64,000 nt of DNA from Tetragenococcus halophilus (GTDB taxonomy: Bacteria; Bacillota; Bacilli; Lactobacillales; Enterococcaceae): the NCBI RefSeq assembly GCF_021474685.1, contig NZ_JAKEIT010000004.1:1-64000 (forward strand), in the 5' to 3' direction. Below the pieces are notes generated by a model that ran no database searches, was not told where the DNA came from, and worked only from the letters and a program-made list of their open reading frames with translations. This document shows positions 1 to 7,468 of this stretch, in pieces; position 1 is the stretch's first letter, and every line of letters begins with the position of its first letter. The position numbers were made by a program, and so were the translations under genes.

Positions 1-78
1 AGTTTGTTCTAAGTTATTTATTGCCAATAAATCAATAAAATAGTTTTTTGCCAATTCTGTGCTTTTTTGCGTTACCAT
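1..78 (-). CDS. Unrecognised CDS, N-terminal 26 codons only (cut by window edge)
   Basis: On the minus strand an ATG at 78-76 opens a frame that stays open to the window edge and encodes MVTQKSTELAKNYFIDLLAI followed by NNLEQT. An AAGGA ribosome-binding sequence lies about five bases before the ATG. It follows the methyltransferase gene in the same direction after a 72-base gap, so it may be the next gene of that transcription unit. Too little is visible to name a family. The start call rests on the Shine-Dalgarno match and the open frame only. Confidence 0.5.
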   Translation of the reverse strand, partial: MVTQKSTELAKNYFIDLLAINNLEQT

Positions 79-150
79 TCAATTCCTTATTAACGATCTA
101 TCACCTATTTAACAAAATCTCTGTATTTTTTTTGAAAAGTAACTACTTAC

Positions 151-1293
151 TTATTTACGTTTTGCCCAGAACTGGAAGAAGTCTGTTCGCAACGACCCAT
201 TATATAATTTCCTCTTTTTCGTGGCTTTTTGTCCGTAAAATTCCTCAAAAGCTAAATCGCTGGTTAAGATATATTTACTCCAGCTTGTTAGCGGTCTGAA
301 TACCTCTCCCATTTCTTTATAAAGCTTACGCGCGCTGTCTTCTTCACCTAGACGCTCACCATAAGGTGGATTGGCAACAATAACGCCGCCTTCTTTTTCG
401 GTGCTAAAATCTTTTAATGCTTGCTGCTTAAATGTGATCGAACCCCCTAAGCCTAATTCATCAGTATTAGCCTGAGCAATATCAATCATTTCACCGTTAA
501 TGTCAAAGCCTGTAATATCTAATTCCACATCATAATCAGCTGCTTGCTCTGCTTCATTACGCACTTGTTCAAATATCTCATCAGGCACCCACTCCCACTG
601 CTCACAAGCAAAATCTCGATTAAAACCTGGTGCAAGTTGATGTCCGATCAATGCTGCTTCAATACATAAAGTACCAGAACCGCATACAGGATCAATAAAA
701 GGTTTATCTTTATGCCAATTTGTTAACTTAACTAAAGCTGCAGCCATGTTCTCTTTTAAGGGCGCTCCGCCTTTTTCTAGACGATAACCACGCTTAAATA
801 AACTTGGACCCGTTGTATCCAACAAGATCATCACATGATCCTTGCGTAAAATAACCTCTAAGTTATACAATGCACCTGTTTCGATTAAAGGAACGTTTTG
901 CGGACGATGATAATAAGTTCTCATACGCTCTACGATTGCTTTTTTAGTGATTGCCTGACAATCGGGTGTGCTATATAATTTAGATTTAATTGACTTACCA
1001 GCTACCGGAAAAGCAGCATCCAAAGAAAGATACTCTTCCCATGGCAAAGCTTTAACTTTTTCAAATAGTTCATCAAAACTATAAGCTTCAAATTCACCTA
1101 CGACAATTTTTACTCTGTCAGCTGTTCGTAACCACAAATTGGTTTCCGCTATGGTTTTTACAGTTCCTTGAAAACGTGCACGCCCATTTTCAACTTGACA
1201 ATCAATTCCTAAGTTTCGTAATTCTTTTCCTGTTAAAGCTTCCAATCCGCTTGCTGCAGTTGCTATCAGATTAAAGCGTTGGTTATCTTCCAT
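151..1293 (-). CDS. THUMP-domain class I SAM-dependent rRNA methyltransferase (YpsC/RlmL-N type)
   Basis: Predicted 23S rRNA guanine-N2 methyltransferase of the YpsC family, 380 residues, the usual length for the Firmicute form (E. coli RlmL has an extra C-terminal half). The N-terminal third is a ferredoxin-like/THUMP RNA-binding region. The methyltransferase domain shows the SAM-binding DPVCGSGTLCIEAAL stretch and the catalytic NPPY motif in ANPPYGERLGEED. I chose the second in-frame ATG (1293) because TCGGAGG stands five bases before it; the upstream ATG at 1317 has no such site. It lies just downstream of rnpB, a conserved Firmicute arrangement. The exact target base is inferred from the family. 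Confidence 0.88.
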   Translation of the reverse strand: MEDNQRFNLIATAASGLEALTGKELRNLGIDCQVENGRARFQGTVKTIAETNLWLRTADRVKIVVGEFEAYSFDELFEKVKALPWEEYLSLDAAFPVAGKSIKSKLYSTPDCQAITKKAIVERMRTYYHRPQNVPLIETGALYNLEVILRKDHVMILLDTTGPSLFKRGYRLEKGGAPLKENMAAALVKLTNWHKDKPFIDPVCGSGTLCIEAALIGHQLAPGFNRDFACEQWEWVPDEIFEQVRNEAEQAADYDVELDITGFDINGEMIDIAQANTDELGLGGSITFKQQALKDFSTEKEGGVIVANPPYGERLGEEDSARKLYKEMGEVFRPLTSWSKYILTSDLAFEEFYGQKATKKRKLYNGSLRTDFFQFWAKRK

Positions 1294-1324
1294 AATTTCC
1301 TCCGAAATAATTTTCATTTTTGAT

Positions 1325-1355
1325 AAAAAAAACCTCCCGTACTGGAAGGATTTTT
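1325..1355 (-). terminator. Rho-independent terminator of rnpB
   Basis: On the minus strand CCTTCC and GGGAGG form a six-pair stem (one G-U) around a five-base loop and are followed by eight Ts. It sits just past the 3' end of the RNase P RNA and before the methyltransferase start. Confidence 0.75.
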
Positions 1356-1365
1356 TCCCTGTTTA

Positions 1366-1761
1366 TTGTGATTTTCTATAAGCCATGTTTTGTCCAGCTA
1401 TCTTACAGGGGCAAGATAACTTGGATAATCATCTGTCTACAATGAAACATTGTCTTTTTGCTAGCGTTGAATTCCGCTGCAAAAAGCGCCCCGACCTTTG
1501 TTTGGGTTGCTCACTCGAGGGGTTTACCGCGTTCCACCAATAAGATTTCTCTTATTGCTTCGTCACTGTGGCACTTTCAAGGATACTCAAGCATAGTGTA
1601 TAAAATACACCTTAGCTTTTTTTCCTGCCGTTATTCCAAATAAATGAAATACCTCAGCTTATTTTTTCGCTGAGCACGAACACTACAGACATCTCAGTCT
1701 GTGTGAGCATGGACTTTCCTCAGTTTGATTTACTCAAACCGCGATTATCCGAAAATCACAA
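1366..1761 (-). ncRNA. rnpB: RNase P RNA component, bacterial type B
   Basis: Catalytic RNA of ribonuclease P, which matures tRNA 5' ends. The minus strand has the universal 5' signature GAGGAAAGTCCATGCTC near 1716-1700 followed by GTAGTGTTCGTGC, and the 3' element ACATGGCTTATAG near 1388-1376. The ends pair through P1: GTGATTTTC at the 5' end with GAAAATCAC at the 3' end. The length of about 395 bases fits the Bacillus-type (B) molecule. Its place between gpsB and the THUMP methyltransferase is the standard Firmicute locus. The end positions come from the P1 helix and may be off by a few bases. Confidence 0.95.
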
Positions 1762-1770
1762 TTTTTTATT

Positions 1771-2244
1771 TTAAAACTGACGCGTTTTTTCTAGATCATC
1801 GTCATCTGATGAACGGTTAACACTTGATCGACTTTCAGTTGCCCGATTATCTCTTGTGCGAGTATCATCAGAGCGACTATAGTCGTCAGTCGATTGAGAA
1901 GTATGTGTTTCCATGTTTTCTTCTTGGTCTAATTTTTTACCAAAAACTTCTTTTTCTAAATTAGACAAACGTTTAAGGATATCAAAATTTGTTACTGTTT
2001 GACTTTTCGAAGTGCTTTCTGATTGGTTCCGTGAATTTGTCGCTTGATTCTTACTTAATTGAGCAATTTTTGCATTCAAACGATCATTTTCTTCTTGTAG
2101 CGTTAAAACTTCTTTATTATACGCTTCGTAATCTTTAATTACGCCATCTAAAAATTCATCAACCTCTACAGGATCGTAGCCGCGCATTTTTGTTTTAAAC
2201 TCTTGCTGTAAAATATCTTTAGGAGTATATGTTATATTTGCCAT
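1771..2244 (-). CDS. gpsB: Cell division/cell-wall coordinator GpsB with long hydrophilic tail
   Basis: Cytosolic membrane-associated adaptor of the DivIVA/GpsB family that links penicillin-binding proteins to the division machinery. Residues 1-65 show the GpsB lipid-binding and coiled-coil head (TPKDILQQEFKTKMRGYDPV, then VDEFLDGVIKDYE). The C-terminal trimerisation helix is TNFDILKRLSNLEKEVFG at about 86-103. After that comes an extra tail of roughly 50 residues rich in Ser, Arg, Thr and Asp and ending DDDDLEKTRQF, so the protein (157 residues) is longer than B. subtilis GpsB. rnpB follows immediately. ponA, encoding a likely partner PBP1A, lies about 1.3 kb away. Confidence 0.93.
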   Translation of the reverse strand: MANITYTPKDILQQEFKTKMRGYDPVEVDEFLDGVIKDYEAYNKEVLTLQEENDRLNAKIAQLSKNQATNSRNQSESTSKSQTVTNFDILKRLSNLEKEVFGKKLDQEENMETHTSQSTDDYSRSDDTRTRDNRATESRSSVNRSSDDDDLEKTRQF

Positions 2245-2314
2245 TTTTCCACCTCATTGTTTGTTTGTACTACTTCTTATCTCAATTCTATTCTATCCAA
2301 AAAAAAAGAATAAA

Positions 2315-2866
2315 TCAAACAGAATCATCGAAAACTGCATTTTGTAAATCATCCATTGTAATTAAATGGAGTAAAAATTCATGATTTTCAGCGTATTCTC
2401 TTGCGTCTTGTACAAAATATGTACTTTTACCAGTAAATTCATCGTCATATACAACAATAGCACCGTCTGCATGAGTAAGTAAAAAATGTGTATGATTTTT
2501 TAATTGACTTGGATTTTTATAAGGTAAGTGGCTCACAGCATCTACATAATCAGCTTTTTCTACAACTTTTTGTAACATCGCTTGATTTGCTTCATTCCAA
2601 TTATTGCCAAACTCCAAGTAAGGATAAATGATTGAAAACTTCAATTCCGGGTACTCTTCTTTTAATTCATCAATCAATTGAGCTGTCCAAATTTCGACGC
2701 CTAAATTACCGCCTATGATAACCCATTGTAATCCCTCTTCTAAATACTGTTCAAGCGTTGTTTTTATAACTTTCTTAATAACTTTTATTTTAGGATCTGT
2801 TTCTTGAAAAACGCCTAACTCAAAGCTTCTATAACCGGTAACGATCAATGTGTGAACGGCTTGCAT
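2315..2866 (-). CDS. ypsA: YpsA-type SLOG family protein (DUF1273)
   Basis: A 183-residue protein of the YpsA family in the SLOG/Rossmann-like nucleotide-binding superfamily. It starts VHTLIVTGYRSFELGVF and has the glycine-rich GGNLGVEIWTAQL loop near residue 53, both typical of the family. In B. subtilis YpsA influences cell division, which agrees with the gpsB neighbour 70 bases downstream, but the molecular activity is unknown. An AAAGGTA ribosome-binding site precedes the ATG. It is divergent from recU. Confidence 0.88.
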   Translation of the reverse strand: MQAVHTLIVTGYRSFELGVFQETDPKIKVIKKVIKTTLEQYLEEGLQWVIIGGNLGVEIWTAQLIDELKEEYPELKFSIIYPYLEFGNNWNEANQAMLQKVVEKADYVDAVSHLPYKNPSQLKNHTHFLLTHADGAIVVYDDEFTGKSTYFVQDAREYAENHEFLLHLITMDDLQNAVFDDSV

Positions 2867-2899
2867 AATATTACCTTTTCTTTCTTTTTATCTTTTTGG

Positions 2900-2917
2900 T
2901 ATAATATGGCCTAGGAG
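2900..2917 (+). promoter_or_regulatory. recU -10 box and ribosome-binding site
   Basis: TATAAT at 2900-2905 is followed closely by AGGAG at 2913-2917. The RBS is ten bases from the ATG at 2928 but touches the in-frame GTG at 2919, so it decides the start in favour of the ATG. The -35 region is only a T-rich stretch. Confidence 0.6.
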
Positions 2918-2927
2918 TGTGAGAATC

Positions 2928-3548
2928 ATGGTCTTTCATTATCCCAATGGCCATCCTAGCCACTATAATGAAGCGTCAAAACAAAAAATGCAAGGAAAAG
3001 ATAAATCAATTAATTTTGCCAATCGTGGGATGCGTTTTGAAGACGCGATTAATCAAAGTAATGATTATTATCGTAATCACGATCTTGCTGTGATACATAA
3101 AAAACCAATACCACTACAAATCGTAAAAGTAGATTACCCCAAAAGAAGCGCTGCTGTTATTAAAGAAGCTTACTTTAAAGAGGCCTCTACTACCGATTAT
3201 AACGGCGTATATAAAGGTTACTATCTTGATTTTGAAGCAAAAGAAACCAAAAATAAGACTTCGTTTCCGCTTAAAAATTTCCATGAACATCAGATTGCTC
3301 ATATGGAAAAATGTATGAAACAAGACGGCTTATGTTTTGTCTTGTTATGGTTTTCGTCGTTAAAACGTTGCTTTTTCTTAGATAGTAAACAGCTTGTTTA
3401 TTATTGGCGTAATAAAGAAAATCAAAAAAAATCAATGCCAATAACTGCTATTGAAAAGAATGCTATCGAAATCCAACCCAAAATAGCACCACGCATTCCT
3501 TATTTAGAAGCAGTTGATCAGTATTTGCAAGCAAAGGAGAAAAACTAA
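2928..3548 (+). CDS. recU: Holliday junction resolvase RecU
   Basis: Endonuclease that resolves Holliday junctions in recombination repair and chromosome segregation, 206 residues from the ATG chosen by RBS spacing. The family start VFHYPNGHPSHYNEASKQK is clear, followed by ANRGMRFEDAINQSNDYY. The acidic/lysine nuclease core is at about 95-112 (GYYLDFEAKETKNKTSFPLK), then the helix NFHEHQIAHMEKC. Its stop lies one base before the ponA start, so the two are translated together, the usual recU-ponA pair of Firmicutes. Confidence 0.95.
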   Translation: MVFHYPNGHPSHYNEASKQKMQGKDKSINFANRGMRFEDAINQSNDYYRNHDLAVIHKKPIPLQIVKVDYPKRSAAVIKEAYFKEASTTDYNGVYKGYYLDFEAKETKNKTSFPLKNFHEHQIAHMEKCMKQDGLCFVLLWFSSLKRCFFLDSKQLVYYWRNKENQKKSMPITAIEKNAIEIQPKIAPRIPYLEAVDQYLQAKEKN

Positions 3549-3549
3549 C

Positions 3550-5970
3550 ATGGCAAATCAATCAGATTCACGAGTCAGTCGACATAAGCAAAATAACCCC
3601 AAAAAGCGTAGTGTCGGCTCCATTTTACTTAAAATTATTATTTCTTTGTTTATCTTTGCTTGTATCGTTTTAGTTGCTGGAGCCGGTCTGTTTATGTTTT
3701 ATGCAAAAGATGCACCTGAGCTAAGCGAAGACGAGTTAGATGCAACAGTCTCTTCCAAACTGTATGCTGCAAATGGAGAGATTTTCCAAGATATCGGTTC
3801 AGAAAAACGTGAAGAAATTTCACCGACCGATGTTCCCCAACAGTTAGAAGATGCGATTGTATCGATTGAAGATCGTCGTTTTTATAAACATATCGGGGTC
3901 GATCCAATAAGGATTGTAGGTTCAGCTTTTTCTAATGTCACTACAGGAGGAAAGCAAGGAGGAAGTACTTTAACGCAACAACTAATCAAGCTCTCCTATT
4001 TTTCTACCAGTGAAAAAGATCAAACACTAAAACGCAAAGCCCAAGAAGCTTGGTTAGCAGTTAAATTAGAACGACAAAAATCCAAGCAAGAAATTTTAAC
4101 TTATTATATCAATAAAGTGTACATGTCAAACGGCCTTTATGGTATGCAAACAGCAGCAGAGTCTTTTTATGGCAAGCCTTTAGAGGAACTATCGCTTGCG
4201 CAGACTGCGATGATTGCTGGCATGCCAAATGCGCCTAATTATTATGACCCTTACAAGCATCAAGAAGAAGCAAAAGAGCGACGTGATACTGTTTTATATA
4301 CAATGTTAGATAACGGCAAAATCACGCAACAAGAATATGAGGACGCCAGCGATACACCGATCGATGATGATCTGCAAGAACTAGAAGAAGACGATGATGA
4401 TAGGAAATATTATGATAATTATACAAAAGAAGTCATCAAAGAAGTTGAAGATAAAACGGGAAAAGACGTTTATCGAGACGGACTTAATATCTATACAAAT
4501 TTAGATGAAGATGCGCAAAAACATCTATATAATATTGTAAACTCTGATGAATATGTTGATTACCCTGACGATAAAATGCAAGTAGCTTCTACACTTATTG
4601 AACCAGATACTGGTCAGGTTAAAGCACAAATCGGCGGCAGAAATGTTAAAGAAGGAACGATTTTAGGCAACAACTTAGCTGTTAATACCTCAAGAGATTT
4701 CGGTTCCACGGTAAAACCAATAGTTGACTACGGTCCAGCTTTTGAATTTAAAAAATATTCAACAGCTAAAACGATTGTTGATGAACCTTATTCTTATGAA
4801 GGCAGTGACACTCAAATTAACAATTGGGATAACTCTTTTATGGGGTCTATGACGTTACGTAAAGCCCTTGTGCTTTCAAGAAATATCCCTGCAGCTAAGC
4901 TTTTTGCAGACGTAGGTGCTGATTCGATTCAAGGATTTTTGGAAAAATTGGGGATTCAATATAAAAATTTAAACCAATCAAATGCTATATCAAGCAACGC
5001 TGATGAACAAGATGGTGCTAATTATGGTATATCTAGTCTGAAAATGGCAGCTGCTTATGCCGCCCTTGCTAACGGTGGAACTTATTATGAACCACAATAT
5101 GTTAATAAAATCGTTTATCAAGATGGTTCTGAAGAAACAGACGCTTTTGAGGTTGAAGGTCAGAAAGCTATGGAAGATACAACAGCTTACATGGTCACCG
5201 ACATCCTAAAAGACGTTATTACAGATTCTGACGGCACAGGAACGAACGCCGCAATTTCAGGTTTATACCAAGCAGGTAAAACTGGGACTTCTAATTACAC
5301 AGATGAAGAATTAGAAAAGCTTGAGGGTAACCCATCCTCTCCTTCACCAGATTCCAATTTTGTCGGTTATACTAGAAACTATGCATTAGCTGTATGGACA
5401 GGTTACAACGATAAAATGACGCCTGTAACTAGCGAATCTTCCCATGTAGCCTCTGATGTTTATCGTGAATTAATGGAATATGTGTCGTCTTCTGTCGAAA
5501 ATAAGGATTGGACAATGCCAGATGGTTTAGTTCGTATTGGAAAAGAACTTTACTTAAAAGGACAAGATGATACACCTTCAACTTCAAGAAGGACAAGACG
5601 AAGTGCACCTTCATCTTCTTCTACTCCTTCTTCACAAAGGTCACGACAGACATCAGAAGAGCCTTCGACGGAAACAGAAGAAGAAAGTAGTACAGAAACA
5701 GAACCAACTAGCGAACCAGAAGAAAGTTCTTCAACAACTGAAGAAGAAACAACGGAAACAGAAGAAGAATCATCTCAAGAAGAAGAAAGTTCAGAACCAA
5801 GCAGCGAACCAGAAGAAGAACCTTCATCATCAGAAGAAGAGGATCCGCCTGAAGAGGAACCAGATACTAGTGAACCTGATGAAGGAAACAATGATGATGG
5901 AGGCAGTAGCGAAGAAGAAAGTCCACCTGATACAGGTGATGACGGTAATCAAGAAGAGTCTTCGGAATAA
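3550..5970 (+). CDS. ponA: Class A penicillin-binding protein 1A
   Basis: Bifunctional peptidoglycan glycosyltransferase/transpeptidase, 806 residues, anchored by one N-terminal membrane segment (about 28-58). The GT51 domain shows EDRRFYKH near residue 106 and GGSTLTQQLIK near 137. The transpeptidase domain shows STVK (catalytic Ser near 385), SRN in LSRNIPAAK near 441 and KTGTS near 576. From about residue 673 there is a tail of some 130 residues made almost only of Ser, Glu, Thr, Pro and Asp, which would face outward and be strongly acidic. The start is the ATG at 3550, with AAAGGAG just upstream inside the end of recU. Confidence 0.95.
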   Translation: MANQSDSRVSRHKQNNPKKRSVGSILLKIIISLFIFACIVLVAGAGLFMFYAKDAPELSEDELDATVSSKLYAANGEIFQDIGSEKREEISPTDVPQQLEDAIVSIEDRRFYKHIGVDPIRIVGSAFSNVTTGGKQGGSTLTQQLIKLSYFSTSEKDQTLKRKAQEAWLAVKLERQKSKQEILTYYINKVYMSNGLYGMQTAAESFYGKPLEELSLAQTAMIAGMPNAPNYYDPYKHQEEAKERRDTVLYTMLDNGKITQQEYEDASDTPIDDDLQELEEDDDDRKYYDNYTKEVIKEVEDKTGKDVYRDGLNIYTNLDEDAQKHLYNIVNSDEYVDYPDDKMQVASTLIEPDTGQVKAQIGGRNVKEGTILGNNLAVNTSRDFGSTVKPIVDYGPAFEFKKYSTAKTIVDEPYSYEGSDTQINNWDNSFMGSMTLRKALVLSRNIPAAKLFADVGADSIQGFLEKLGIQYKNLNQSNAISSNADEQDGANYGISSLKMAAAYAALANGGTYYEPQYVNKIVYQDGSEETDAFEVEGQKAMEDTTAYMVTDILKDVITDSDGTGTNAAISGLYQAGKTGTSNYTDEELEKLEGNPSSPSPDSNFVGYTRNYALAVWTGYNDKMTPVTSESSHVASDVYRELMEYVSSSVENKDWTMPDGLVRIGKELYLKGQDDTPSTSRRTRRSAPSSSSTPSSQRSRQTSEEPSTETEEESSTETEPTSEPEESSSTTEEETTETEEESSQEEESSEPSSEPEEEPSSSEEEDPPEEEPDTSEPDEGNNDDGGSSEEESPPDTGDDGNQEESSE

Positions 5971-5971
5971 C

Positions 5972-6013
5972 AAAAATGGCAAGAGAGAAAATAAAACTCT
6001 CTTGCCATTTTTT
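5972..6013. terminator. Bidirectional terminator between ponA and dnaD
   Basis: AATGGCAAGAGAG pairs perfectly with CTCTCTTGCCATT around a nine-base loop, with an A tract on one side and a T tract on the other. It can end ponA on the plus strand and dnaD on the minus strand. Confidence 0.9.
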
Positions 6014-6031
6014 ATTTTCACTTGATGAAAG

Positions 6032-6730
6032 TTAGTCATCTTCTAACCAATTATGTAAAGAAACATTTGGTAAGTCTTTTTCATTCCTACTACTTTCTTT
6101 TTTCATCATATTCCTTTTACGTTTTTTTTGTTCTTCTTCTACTTGTTGCTCAGTTGTAATGTTTTTCCGTTCCCAAGAGAGCAAAACACGATCGATATAA
6201 TTTAAACTATAAGCTTGATTCAAAACAGCTTCTTTTAAAGCTAAACGTATTAAATCAGGAGAATATTGGTCCTCCTCGATCCATTGACCGATACGTTGAA
6301 ACTCAATTGGCGATAACGCTCGACCAAATTCTTTTTCAAACATTTGATACAAAGCTTGGACCTTTTGCTCGTAATCTTTTTCCCCTTCTTTTTTACGTTC
6401 TTGGCTTTGCAGTAATGCCAGTTTTTCAAAAATAGCTGAAAAATCATAGAAATCATTTCTAATTCCTTGCCTATCTTTCTCCGATTCAATAGTAATCACT
6501 TGTTTTTCTACCAGTTGATTCAATAAATTGTAAATTTCTTTTTGATCACAGCCCATATTTTCCGCAATAGGGGCTAAATCAGGAAAATCATTTCCCAATT
6601 CATGATATTTATATAGCTGAATCCATAAAATAAATTCATCATTGCTTAGTCCCAATTGCCTGTAATGTTCAATTAAAAGGTTGGAAAGTACAGTTTGTCC
6701 ACCCTTTAAATAATCTTGTAATGAAATCAT
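6032..6730 (-). CDS. dnaD: Replication initiation/restart protein DnaD
   Basis: Primosomal DNA-remodelling protein that helps load the helicase at oriC and at stalled forks, 232 residues. The N-terminal winged-helix domain (DDBH1) covers about 1-115. The DDBH2 domain covers about 128-195 and includes FEKEFGRALSPIEFQRIGQW and the YIDRVLLSWE motif that contributes to DNA binding. The tail is Lys/Glu-rich. AAGGAG lies nine bases before the ATG. In many Firmicutes nth follows dnaD; here dnaD stands alone and ends at the terminator shared with ponA. Confidence 0.92.
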   Translation of the reverse strand: MISLQDYLKGGQTVLSNLLIEHYRQLGLSNDEFILWIQLYKYHELGNDFPDLAPIAENMGCDQKEIYNLLNQLVEKQVITIESEKDRQGIRNDFYDFSAIFEKLALLQSQERKKEGEKDYEQKVQALYQMFEKEFGRALSPIEFQRIGQWIEEDQYSPDLIRLALKEAVLNQAYSLNYIDRVLLSWERKNITTEQQVEEEQKKRKRNMMKKESSRNEKDLPNVSLHNWLEDD

Positions 6731-6756
6731 AAAAATGCTCCTTCTAATAAGTTACG

Positions 6757-6796
6757 AAAAAGCTGTTTCTTTCTTTTTAATAGAAACAGCTTTTTT
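6757..6796 (-). terminator. Terminator of perR
   Basis: AAAAAGCTGTTTC pairs with GAAACAGCTTTTT. The structure lies just after the perR stop and before the dnaD RBS, so dnaD is probably transcribed separately. Confidence 0.85.
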
Positions 6797-6802
6797 ATTA
6801 TA

Positions 6803-7234
6803 TCATTTTTCAATTTTTGTTTGGCATCTTGGACAAAGTCCATATACTTCCAAACGATGGCTATCGATATTATAGCCTGTTAATTTTCCAGCTGCCATTT
6901 CCACATCTTCTAAACCTGGATAGTAAAAATCAGTGATTTGTCCGCAATTTCTACAAATTGCATGATAATGAAGTTCTGTAAAAAAATCAAACCGGCTAGA
7001 AGCGTCTCCGTAATTCATTTCTCTTATTAAACCAATTTTAGTAAATAACTTTAAATTATTGTAAACTGTCGCTACACTCATTCCAGGAAACTTATCTTCA
7101 ATTGATTTATAGATCGTCTCAGCAGTGGGATGTTCATCTGAGTAAGCTAGAAACTCTAGAATAGCTTTGCGTTGCGGTGTGATCCGGATATGTTCTTCTT
7201 TTAACCGTCGTAATGCTTCATCAAAACTTCTCAA
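6803..7234 (-). CDS. perR: Peroxide-responsive repressor PerR (Fur family)
   Basis: Metal-dependent repressor of peroxide-stress genes. The winged-helix DNA-binding domain includes ITPQRKAILEFLAYSDEHPT and SVATVYNNLKLF. The regulatory-metal ligands of PerR are all present: the His in DEHPT, the Asp in SSRFDF, HYH in ELHYHAIC and the Asp in TDFYYPG. The structural zinc site is CRNC plus CPRC. These match PerR rather than Fur or Zur. I chose TTG at 7234: GGAGGGGG stands about five bases before it, whereas the ATG at 7249 overlaps that RBS and would add only MEGVA. The result is 143 residues. Confidence 0.92.
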   Translation of the reverse strand: MRSFDEALRRLKEEHIRITPQRKAILEFLAYSDEHPTAETIYKSIEDKFPGMSVATVYNNLKLFTKIGLIREMNYGDASSRFDFFTELHYHAICRNCGQITDFYYPGLEDVEMAAGKLTGYNIDSHRLEVYGLCPRCQTKIEK

Positions 7235-7319
7235 TGCGACCCCCTCCATTTTCTACTAATTTTATAATACTATGACTTCCACTTTTTTTCTAGCATTTTT
7301 GCTAAGTTCATTCAAAAAT

Positions 7320-7455
7320 GGCTGAGATAAAAACCTCTAGCAATGTTCATTTTTTGAATAACTAGAAGAAAAACTCTTCAATTCAGTTGTTTCTTATCGT
7401 AAAAAAACTGAATTTGTTAATTCATGAATCATTGCTAAAGATCTATACCTCAGCC
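7320..7455. repeat. Long multi-stem imperfect inverted repeat (136 bases)
   Basis: Between the glucosaminidase and perR genes the outer arms GGCTGAG (7320-7326) and CTCAGCC (7449-7455) pair, extended outside by TTCAA/TTGAA. After an internal loop, TAGCAATG pairs with CATTGCTA. Inside, AATTCAGTT (7380-7388) pairs with AACTGAATT (7406-7414). The nested design with side hairpins is larger than an ordinary terminator. It may end the glucosaminidase transcript, be a dispersed palindromic element, or be a structured RNA. Confidence 0.6.
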
Positions 7456-7468
7456 CTTGAAAAAAATA

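Noticed and set aside
48-299. Plus-strand 83-codon open frame
   Set aside because: It overlaps the 3' end of the methyltransferase gene and the start of another minus-strand CDS, has no RBS, and encodes a low-complexity hydrophobic sequence.
1458-1643. Plus-strand 61-codon open frame
   Set aside because: It lies wholly inside the RNase P RNA on the opposite strand.
5567-6025. Plus-strand 152-codon Lys/Gln/His-rich frame
   Set aside because: It is a frame-shifted reading of the repetitive acidic tail of PBP1A; codon bias of the GAAGAA repeats keeps it open.
7255-7275. TTATAATACTATG as a PerR box at the perR promoter
   Set aside because: Only the first half matches; the second half has about five mismatches to the PerR palindrome.
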